This document shows, one piece after another, positions 24,925 through 30,954 of a stretch of DNA of 40,371 nt (the first letter of the stretch is position 1; every line of letters begins with the position of its first letter). The DNA comes from Microcaldota archaeon. Lineage in GTDB: Archaea > Micrarchaeota > Micrarchaeia > Micrarchaeales > CABMGC01. The position numbers were made by a program, and so were the translations under genes. Under the pieces are notes generated by a model, which saw only the letters and a program-made list of their open reading frames with translations, ran no database searches and was not told where the DNA came from. The stretch covers positions 1 to 40,371 of the forward strand of contig JAJYJW010000007.1 in assembly GCA_021789155.1 (NCBI GenBank). Direction: 5' to 3'.

Positions 24925-25176
24925 ATGGTTTCATTATTGTATCCAGTAGCTACTGAAAAAGCGATAAACAAGATAGAACACGACAACGTAATCACATACG
25001 TTGTAGACATGCGTTCCACGAAGAAAGAAATAAAAGAAGAATTTGAGAAGACTTTTGCGGTCAAGGTAGATCAAATAAAGACCATGAGGAGCATACGCAA
25101 CATAAAGAGGGCTTACATAAAACTAAGCTCTGCCAACAAGGCTGCGGATGTTGCATTAAAACTTAAACTTGTGTGA
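24925..25176 (+). CDS. rpl23: Ribosomal protein L23 (uL23)
   Basis: 83 aa from ATG 24925, where the family start (LLYPVATEKAINKIE) falls; a frame opening at 24865 would lie inside L4. It is small and mixed alpha/beta, with YVVDMRSTKKEIKEEFEKTFAVKVDQIKTM and a basic end. It sits at the tunnel exit and docks SRP and other nascent-chain factors. Confidence 0.96.
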   Translation: MVSLLYPVATEKAINKIEHDNVITYVVDMRSTKKEIKEEFEKTFAVKVDQIKTMRSIRNIKRAYIKLSSANKAADVALKLKLV

Positions 25177-25182
25177 TTAAGA

Positions 25183-25896
25183 ATGGGAAAGAAACTTCAC
25201 ATGCAAAGGCGAGGAAAAGGCAGTAATGCTTATACAAAATTGCCAAACCACGCGAAAGCGGATGTTGTATTCAGAGGAGTGCCAGATAAGGGAAAGGAGA
25301 TAGCAGAAGTAATAGAATTGGTACACGATCCTGGAAGAACTCCACCTTTGATGCTTCTAAAGTATGACAACAAAGAGGAGATGATGATAGCTCCGGAAGG
25401 CATAAAGATTGGCGACAAGGTGCAGGTTGGTGCAGATGCAAGCCTTGGGATAGGCAGCATAACGAGCATAGGAAGAATACCTGAAAGTATGCCAATATAC
25501 AACATAGAAGTTACGCCAGGAGACGGCGGCAAACTTGTGAGAGCTGCAGGAAGTTTCGCTACAGTAATTTCCCATTCAAGCAATACTTCAATGATAAGGC
25601 TTCCATCCAAGCAGATAATAGAAGTCAAGAACGTATGTTTAGCGCAGATAGGCGTTACTGCCGGAGGCGGCGCAACAATGCAGCCTATACTCAAGGCAGG
25701 AAAGCATCATTATATGATGCATGCTAAGAACATCAGATGGCCTGGAAACCGTGGAGTCAAGAGCAACCCTGTTGACCACCCATTCGGAGGCAAGCAGCAC
25801 CACAAAGGGGCAAGCAGCATGACCTCGAGAAACGCACCACCAGGCGCAAAGGTAGGACACATCGCTGCAAGGCGTGTAGGAAGAAAGAAGAGATGA
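25183..25896 (+). CDS. rpl2: Ribosomal protein L2 (uL2)
   Basis: 237 aa, starting MGKKLHMQRRGKGSN. VELVHDPGRTPPLMLLKY and the C-terminal NIRWPGNRGVKSNPVDHPFGGKQHHKG, with the conserved histidine loop near the peptidyl transferase centre, are clear. It has an archaeal-type length and a basic RRVGRKKR tail. Confidence 0.98.
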   Translation: MGKKLHMQRRGKGSNAYTKLPNHAKADVVFRGVPDKGKEIAEVIELVHDPGRTPPLMLLKYDNKEEMMIAPEGIKIGDKVQVGADASLGIGSITSIGRIPESMPIYNIEVTPGDGGKLVRAAGSFATVISHSSNTSMIRLPSKQIIEVKNVCLAQIGVTAGGGATMQPILKAGKHHYMMHAKNIRWPGNRGVKSNPVDHPFGGKQHHKGASSMTSRNAPPGAKVGHIAARRVGRKKR

Positions 25897-25900
25897 TAAT

Positions 25901-26290
25901 GTGGCACGAGTATTTTCATTTAGAGGAATGAGCATAGAACAGCTCCAGAAGCTTAGTATAAGCGAATTCGCAAAGATAATAAAGAGCAGACCAAGAAGGG
26001 CAATAACCAAGATGAGCGAAGATTACAAGAGGCTCATAAGCAAAGTCGAGAAGTACAAGGACAATCCTTCGAAGGTAATAAAAACGCACATAAGAGAAGC
26101 AGTAATACTCCCTGCATGGGTAGGCATGAACTTTGCAGTGCACAACGGAAAGGAATTCAAGCAGATGACGATTGCACCCGAGATGGTCGGCCACAGACTC
26201 GGAGAGTTCGCATTCTCAACGAAACGCGTATTGCACTCCGCGCCAGGTATACGTGCAACCCGTGGAAGCAAGTTCCTTGCTGTGAAGTGA
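25901..26290 (+). CDS. rps19: Ribosomal protein S19 (uS19)
   Basis: 129 aa with a GTG start at 25901, four bases after L2; the start MARVFSFRGMSIEQL matches archaeal S19. AVHNGKEFKQMTIAPEMVGHRLGEFAFSTKRVLHSAPGI is the conserved head-domain segment. Confidence 0.96.
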   Translation: MARVFSFRGMSIEQLQKLSISEFAKIIKSRPRRAITKMSEDYKRLISKVEKYKDNPSKVIKTHIREAVILPAWVGMNFAVHNGKEFKQMTIAPEMVGHRLGEFAFSTKRVLHSAPGIRATRGSKFLAVK

Positions 26291-26294
26291 TAGC

Positions 26295-26954
26295 ATGAAT
26301 TATTCTCTCAACATAAAAGGAAACGATTTCGTAAAAGGAGCCGGAACTGGCATTAATGCGAGCATGAAGGATCTCGCGATAGTATGCACAAACATAAGGT
26401 ACATGAGCGTAGAGAACGCATTCCTTGTTCTCGATTCGCTCATTATGTTGAACAGGGCTATTCCTTTCAACAGGTACAACAAAAGACAGGGATCAAGAAG
26501 CGAACTCTCTGGAAAGAAGGGAGCATACCCGATAAAGGCAGCGAAGGAAGTCAGGAAAGTGCTTGAAAACGCCGTCGCTAATGCCGTAGCTAAAGGCAAG
26601 GACGATGCGGAAAAGCTTTTCGTGGTACATGCGGCTGCGAACAAAACCCTGATAATAAGGAGGAACCCTTCAAGGGGTACGCTCGCTTATGGTCGTGGAA
26701 TGTACGGAAGGAGCGCGATAGCGCACAGCGACATAGAATTGGCAAAGGTGGAAATCGCCCTTGGCGAGAAGGAGAACGAGAAGCTCACTAGCAACATGAA
26801 GTACTTCATAAACAAGAAGAACAAAGATTACGAGAATACTAAAAAGCAGATAATGCAGAAGGTAAGCAACGTTCCTGCAAAGCCTGAAAAGGAGAAGAAG
26901 GAAAAGGCAGGAAAGGAGAAGGAAAAAAGTGAGAAGAAGAAGGTTCTAGCTTAG
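26295..26954 (+). CDS. rpl22: Ribosomal protein L22 (uL22) with basic tail
   Basis: 219 aa. The core has ASMKDLAIVCTNIRYMSVENA, YPIKAAKEVRKVLENAVANA and RRNPSRGTLAYGRGMYGRSAIAHSDIEL, the last reaching into the exit tunnel. After about residue 165 a Lys/Glu-rich tail (KPEKEKKEKAGKEKEKSEKKK) extends well beyond the usual archaeal length of about 155. Tails of this kind are low-complexity and probably bind rRNA or are disordered. Confidence 0.95.
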   Translation: MNYSLNIKGNDFVKGAGTGINASMKDLAIVCTNIRYMSVENAFLVLDSLIMLNRAIPFNRYNKRQGSRSELSGKKGAYPIKAAKEVRKVLENAVANAVAKGKDDAEKLFVVHAAANKTLIIRRNPSRGTLAYGRGMYGRSAIAHSDIELAKVEIALGEKENEKLTSNMKYFINKKNKDYENTKKQIMQKVSNVPAKPEKEKKEKAGKEKEKSEKKKVLA

Positions 26955-26962
26955 TGATGCTT

Positions 26963-27586
26963 ATGGTAATAGAGAGAAAATTCATAGACAATTCATTCGT
27001 AAAGTATAGGATTACAAAATACTTGGAAAAGACGCTCGCAAGAGCGGGATTCTCCAAGGTGGAAATTCAGAAAACGCCTATAATAACGAGAATAACCGTA
27101 TACGTTTCTGCCCCGGGAAGGGTAATAGGAAGGGGAGGGGAAACGATTAATGCGCTTACCGAAAGCCTGAAGACTAAATTCAGGATAGAGAACCCGCAGA
27201 TAGCGGTTTCGGAAGTTGCAAATCCAAAGCTCGAGCCAAGGCTCGTGGCAAAGAACATCGCGAATTCTTTGGAAAGAGGAGGAAACGCGAGAAGCATTCT
27301 CCACGCAGTTGTGAAGGACATAATGGCAAACGGAGCGATGGGCGCTGAGATAATAGCTGCCGGGAAGCTTGCAGCGAAAGGAGCCAAGAAGAGGATAATA
27401 AAAGTAAGGCTTGGATACATGCCAAAGGCGGGAGATACCGTGAAGCTTGTTGATGAGGCAAAGCTAACATCGTATCCTAAGTATGGTGCTATAGGGTTGA
27501 AGGTAAGGATAGTGCAGCCAGGAACCGTATTCCCAGACAGGGAAGCGAAGAAGGTTGATCTTCCGAAGAACTTCGCCACTACATGA
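26963..27586 (+). CDS. rps3: Ribosomal protein S3 (uS3)
   Basis: 207 aa from ATG 26963 (VIERKFIDNSF is the family start; GTG 26954 and ATG 26957 precede it in frame). The KH domain GRVIGRGGETINALTESL and the C-terminal IKVRLGYMPKAGDTVKLVDEA segment are typical. It binds mRNA at the entry channel. Confidence 0.97.
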   Translation: MVIERKFIDNSFVKYRITKYLEKTLARAGFSKVEIQKTPIITRITVYVSAPGRVIGRGGETINALTESLKTKFRIENPQIAVSEVANPKLEPRLVAKNIANSLERGGNARSILHAVVKDIMANGAMGAEIIAAGKLAAKGAKKRIIKVRLGYMPKAGDTVKLVDEAKLTSYPKYGAIGLKVRIVQPGTVFPDREAKKVDLPKNFATT

Positions 27587-27624
27587 CATACATGCTTTTA
27601 TATCAAATATGAGGAATGAATATC

Positions 27625-27819
27625 ATGCAGATACAGGAACTACGCTCATTATCAACTGAGTCGATAAAGGCAAAGCTCGGCGAATTAAGGTTGGAGCTCA
27701 ACATAGAAAAGAGAAAGATAGCAAGCACTGGGGTTAGCAGCAAGAAGGTCAAGGCAAGGGACATGCATAGAACTATAGCAAGGCTTCTGACTATCCTTAG
27801 GGAAAGAGGTGCGCAGTAG
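27625..27819 (+). CDS. rpl29: Ribosomal protein L29 (uL29)
   Basis: 64 aa. ATG 27625 gives the family start MQIQELRSLSTES; ATG 27616 adds three residues. It is a two-helix protein (IKAKLGELRLELNIEKRKI ... ARDMHRTIARLLTILRERG) at the tunnel exit. A TATA-like CTTTTATATC (about 27594-27604) lies in the gap after S3, so an internal promoter is possible. Confidence 0.95.
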   Translation: MQIQELRSLSTESIKAKLGELRLELNIEKRKIASTGVSSKKVKARDMHRTIARLLTILRERGAQ

Positions 27820-27821
27820 TA

Positions 27822-28127
27822 ATGGCTGACATCTGTCCTAAATGTGGTTTGCCAAAAGAATTGTGTGTTTGCGACGTACTCGATAAGGAAACGAGCAAGC
27901 GCATACGTGTTTATAAGGAAAAGAAGAAATTCCGCAGATATATGACCATAGTGGAAGGTCTTGATGGCGAGGAAATGGAGAGGACCGCAAAGGAGCTAAA
28001 GAGACTTTTGGCTTGCGGAGGGACTTACAAGAATGGAATGATAGAATTGCAAGGTGATCACATAAACGAAGCTAAGAAAGCTCTGATAGGGATGGGATAT
28101 CCTGAAACGAGCATAGACCTCACCTGA
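27822..28127 (+). CDS. Translation initiation factor aIF1 (SUI1)
   Basis: 101 aa. An N-terminal zinc site (Cys5, Cys8, Cys15, Cys17) precedes the SUI1 fold: RIRVYKEKKKFRRYMTIVEGLD, LKRLLACGGTYKNGMIELQGDH and ALIGMGY. aIF1 helps select the start codon in the 30S initiation complex. In many archaea the cluster goes on with Rpp29, S17 and L14; here it stops, and an unrelated gene follows. Confidence 0.96.
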   Translation: MADICPKCGLPKELCVCDVLDKETSKRIRVYKEKKKFRRYMTIVEGLDGEEMERTAKELKRLLACGGTYKNGMIELQGDHINEAKKALIGMGYPETSIDLT

Positions 28128-28142
28128 TTCTTTTCCAACGAA

Positions 28143-28154
28143 GTCGTATACGAC
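28143..28154. promoter_or_regulatory. 12-bp perfect palindrome downstream of aIF1
   Basis: GTCGTATACGAC lies 16 bases after the aIF1 stop. It could be a terminator stem or an operator for the next gene; there is no T-run. Confidence 0.3.
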
Positions 28155-28170
28155 ATCTGTACGGCTATTC

Positions 28171-28219
28171 CACAACCTTCTTTTAAACAAACTCTAAAAG
28201 GAGTTTGCAAAAGGTTGTG
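28171..28219 (+). promoter_or_regulatory. Long inverted repeat over promoter and ribosome site
   Basis: CACAACCTT (28171-28179) pairs with AAGGTTGTG (28211-28219), and inside it CAAACTC (28188-28194) pairs with GAGTTTG (28201-28207). The left arm side contains the TATA-like TTTTAAAC and the right arm is the likely ribosome site four bases before ATG 28223. In a read-through transcript this would hide the ribosome site; at DNA level it could be an operator. The function is inferred. Confidence 0.4.
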
Positions 28220-28222
28220 AAA

Positions 28223-28510
28223 ATGGCGACAAAACTTGTTGAACCTGTTCAAATAGAACTCGATGCTGAAACGCAAATAGAGATGCTGCATTTCATCCAA
28301 ACACATGAGGATGGAATCGGATTCGTGGATTTCGCAACGCAAATCAGAAACGAAAGCGAAACAGACTACGAATCGCAAGAGCCTTTTTCTTCCGGCGCAA
28401 ACCAGAAAACGCACGATAACGAATATTTCAAAGAGTATGTGGAAAGCAGGAGGGAAAAACGTCTAGAAACGCGCGAAATGGAAATCGAAGATGGAACTTA
28501 TCCGCAGTAA
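28223..28510 (+). CDS. Acidic soluble protein, unknown
   Basis: 95 aa from ATG 28223, behind AAGGTTGTG; an upstream start at 28205 falls in the promoter repeat. It is strongly acidic, with a first half VEPVQIELDAETQIEMLHFI that may form a short domain, and a second half rich in Glu, Arg, Ser and Asn that looks disordered (EYFKEYVESRREKRLETREME). No family is recognised. It stands between the ribosomal cluster and the NuoM-like gene, with its own promoter. Confidence 0.55.
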   Translation: MATKLVEPVQIELDAETQIEMLHFIQTHEDGIGFVDFATQIRNESETDYESQEPFSSGANQKTHDNEYFKEYVESRREKRLETREMEIEDGTYPQ

Positions 28511-28556
28511 TCTGCGATAAGGTTAAAAGGATTGAATTTGTATTGTCTTTGATTTG

Positions 28557-29957
28557 ATGCTACCGTTGATAGCAGTGCTGCTTCTTGCTCCAATAGCAGG
28601 AATACTGATCGGATTCACACTGCACGAGTCGAGAATGCACGGCATTGCGATACTAGTATCGACGATAACGCTCGCAATAGTTCTGTTCATGGCGTTTCTT
28701 TTCTGGAGCAACTCAAGCTCGCAGATAGGAAACATCGTAGTGCCTTACCTGCAAAACGCCAGCATAAACATAGGATTTACAGTAACGCAAACTAGCATGA
28801 TAATACTTGTGGCGGTTGCGCTGGTGTTCTTCGGAGCTTCGATAGCGCAGAGCAGCATGATAAGCGAGAAGGAAAGGATCTACGGCATTTCTTTCCTTGT
28901 GGCGCAGCTGGGAACTTTCGGCGTATTGCTTTCCGCCAATCTTATAACGTTCTACATCTTCTGGGAACTTTCGGAAGTCGCAGCTTTCTTCATCATATTC
29001 GTATTCGGAAGTTTCGACAGAAGGCATGCGGCTATGAAATTCCTTGTTTATTCGTTTGCGTCTACCCTCCTGTTTCTATTCGCGGCATTGCTAATATTTG
29101 AATATGCAGGTACTATCGAAATAGCTGCCATAGCGCAAAGCATCTCAAGTGCGAATGTTTCGATTCAGCTTGCAATAGCAACTTTGCTAATCCTGTCTTT
29201 CGGGATAAAAATGCCGGTATTTCCATTGCACGGATGGCTTCCGGAAGCTTATTCCGAGGCGCCGCCCACTGGCTCGATGATTCTGGGAGGAGCATTGTCG
29301 AAGATAGGCGCGTATGGTCTTCTCGTAACCGTATTGATAATTCCCGCGCTTAGCTCATACATGCAGTACGTTGCGATTCTGTTCGCGTTCTCCGCTGTTT
29401 ATGCGGCGTTGATAACGATAAGGCAAACGGAATTGAGAAGCACGATAGCATATGCGAGCATGGCAGGTATGGGCGTGATAGGATTCGCGATAACCGCGAA
29501 CAACCAGACCGCAGTGTATGGCGCATTGTATTCGATAATCGCGCACAGCATTGGCATTTCGGTTCTGTTCCTATGCTCCGGAGCTATAATGAAAGCGTAC
29601 GGAACGGACATAATAGAAAAACTCCACGGACTTGTCGAGAGCTCATCAAACATAAGCTACGTATTCCTTGCTGCGGCATTGATACAAGTCGGCATGCCAT
29701 TGACTCCTGGATTGATAGCGGATATTCTCATGCTTACCGGAATATTCTCGAAATTCTCCTATGCTGGATTCATAGTCATCATTCCGATATTCCTAATATT
29801 CGCATACCTGTTCAGGATACTTGAGATATCCTTCTTCTCGAAGGAGAACGAGATGCGCCAGTTTTACGTCGTAGACAACAACGTACTGCTCGCGTGCATA
29901 CTGCTGATATGCGCAGCCGTAGCGTTTGGTCTGTTCCCTTCGTTGCTGATAAGGTGA
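28557..29957 (+). CDS. NuoM/MrpD-like proton-translocating membrane subunit
   Basis: 466 aa from ATG 28557 (a TTG one codon earlier is possible), about 13-14 membrane helices. Antiporter-like proton-path residues are in place: Glu137 in FYIFWELSE, Lys218 in GIKMPVFPLHGWLPEAYSEAPP with His225, and Lys249 in ALSKIGAYGLL. This is the NuoL/M/N, MrpA/D and hydrogenase-subunit superfamily; NuoM or hydrogenase-4 subunit D/F types fit best. No other complex I, hydrogenase or Mrp subunits are nearby. It may belong to a complex encoded elsewhere or act alone as an ion channel or antiporter. Its stop overlaps the next start (GTGA). Confidence 0.85.
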   Translation: MLPLIAVLLLAPIAGILIGFTLHESRMHGIAILVSTITLAIVLFMAFLFWSNSSSQIGNIVVPYLQNASINIGFTVTQTSMIILVAVALVFFGASIAQSSMISEKERIYGISFLVAQLGTFGVLLSANLITFYIFWELSEVAAFFIIFVFGSFDRRHAAMKFLVYSFASTLLFLFAALLIFEYAGTIEIAAIAQSISSANVSIQLAIATLLILSFGIKMPVFPLHGWLPEAYSEAPPTGSMILGGALSKIGAYGLLVTVLIIPALSSYMQYVAILFAFSAVYAALITIRQTELRSTIAYASMAGMGVIGFAITANNQTAVYGALYSIIAHSIGISVLFLCSGAIMKAYGTDIIEKLHGLVESSSNISYVFLAAALIQVGMPLTPGLIADILMLTGIFSKFSYAGFIVIIPIFLIFAYLFRILEISFFSKENEMRQFYVVDNNVLLACILLICAAVAFGLFPSLLIR

Positions 29958-30730
29958 ATGCCATTTCAAAAACTGCGGAAAAACAGTACGATGAACTTCT
30001 CAGTTATGCAAAGGACGACAAGGATGTGTTGGGATTCATCCTTTTGGGATCTAGAGGAAAGGGCATAGTAACGAAGAACTCTGATTATGATATCGACATT
30101 ATAATAAGAAATGGTGCGAAGCGCAAATTCAACAAAAACCATTTCCTGAGTCGAGGATTTGAAGGTTTCGACATAAGAATAAAAACTCTTGACGAATTCG
30201 AAAAATACGCTAGATTCGGAAGCGAGTACGAGTGGGATAGATACAATTACGCGCGCGTAAAAGTGCAGATAGACAAGAACAACAAAATACAAAAACTTGT
30301 TGACGAAAAAGGCGGCATGCCGCTCAACGAGAAAAACCTGCACAAATACATATATGGAACCTTAGACGCGTATGTCAACTACGTTTACAGATCTATGAAA
30401 TGCATGCGCGACGGCGATGCGCTCGCGAGCAGACTGAATGCCGCAAAGGAATTGCCTTATTTCATGAATGCCTTATTCGCACTTGACCACAGGATTGCGC
30501 CATATTACAAATACTTGGAATGGGAATTGGGGGAATATCCGATAAGGAAGTTCGCGATGGACAAACATCTTATCCTGAAATCTATCAGGGGCATACTCGA
30601 CGGCGACATATACTCGCAACAGAAGCTCCTAAAAGCGACAGAGAAAACGTTCAGGGAAAATGGCTACGACGGAGTATTCGATTCCTGGGAGAAGAAGCTG
30701 GAATGGATGAAAAGCGCTGTTCTGAAATAG
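29954..30730 (+). CDS. Nucleotidyltransferase-domain protein
   Basis: 258 aa from GTG 29954, overlapping the NuoM-like stop; a start at 29894 would read far into that gene. The minimal nucleotidyltransferase signature is present: GFILLGSRGKG (residues 27-37) then SDYDIDII with Asp44, Asp46 and Asp48 as metal ligands. The C-terminal half is helical (LHKYIYGTLDAYVNYVYRSMK, ALDHRIAPYYKYLEWELG), like aminoglycoside adenylyltransferase or KNTase-type partners. The target could be a small molecule, protein or RNA. Translational coupling to the membrane gene is notable but unexplained. Confidence 0.75.
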   Translation: MNAISKTAEKQYDELLSYAKDDKDVLGFILLGSRGKGIVTKNSDYDIDIIIRNGAKRKFNKNHFLSRGFEGFDIRIKTLDEFEKYARFGSEYEWDRYNYARVKVQIDKNNKIQKLVDEKGGMPLNEKNLHKYIYGTLDAYVNYVYRSMKCMRDGDALASRLNAAKELPYFMNALFALDHRIAPYYKYLEWELGEYPIRKFAMDKHLILKSIRGILDGDIYSQQKLLKATEKTFRENGYDGVFDSWEKKLEWMKSAVLK

Positions 30731-30765
30731 GCGTTTTCAGTCAGTTACAGGACGCGTGACAGCAA

Positions 30766-30776
30766 GGTATATAAAC
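30766..30776 (+). promoter_or_regulatory. TATA box for the 23S rRNA transcript
   Basis: GGTATATAAAC is a strong TATA box with a transcription start expected near 30795-30800, about 155 bases before the mature rRNA. Confidence 0.55.
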
Positions 30777-30837
30777 CTTCAGCGACTAAACATCTTTTGG
30801 TGCCTTCATGGCGTGCTTTATCTTGTAAAAAAACTTA

Positions 30838-30922
30838 AGAGCGCTCTAGCTTTTTTGTGTTTGCAAGAGATACAATTTTTGTATTCTAGCATGTCGCACC
30901 CGTGATATTGCAATTTTGCAAT
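30838..30922 (+). other. 23S leader with three dyads
   Basis: The leader holds AGAGCGCTCT followed by a T-run (30838-30856), ATACAA-ttt-TTGTAT (30870-30884) and ATTGCAA-tt-TTGCAAT (30907-30922). They precede the processing stem and may act in rRNA maturation, anti-termination or as a terminator for upstream transcripts. No coding frame or known RNA is visible here. Confidence 0.4.
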
Positions 30923-30932
30923 TGATTTGAGG

Positions 30933-30953
30933 AGAAGTATAAAGCTTTGTATA
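30933..30953 (+). other. 23S processing stem, 5' strand
   Basis: AGAAGTATAAAGCTT then TGTATA pairs with 33798-33817 with a single bulged T, giving a stem of about 20 bp around the whole 23S gene, as needed for archaeal pre-rRNA excision. Confidence 0.75.
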
Positions 30954-30954
30954 T

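Noticed and set aside
25230-25694. Long antisense frame over L2, and similar ones over L4, S3, proS and NuoM-like genes
   Set aside because: They mirror the codon pattern of the real genes on the plus strand, have no ribosome site or family match, and cross well-established ribosomal proteins.
29894-29953. Upstream start for the nucleotidyltransferase
   Set aside because: It would overlap the NuoM-like gene by 64 bases and add residues unlike the family; GTG 29954 sits on the stop codon as in other coupled pairs here.
30838-30884. Small RNA gene (SRP, RNase P or 5S) in the 23S leader
   Set aside because: The dyads are short and none of the conserved motifs of those RNAs is present.
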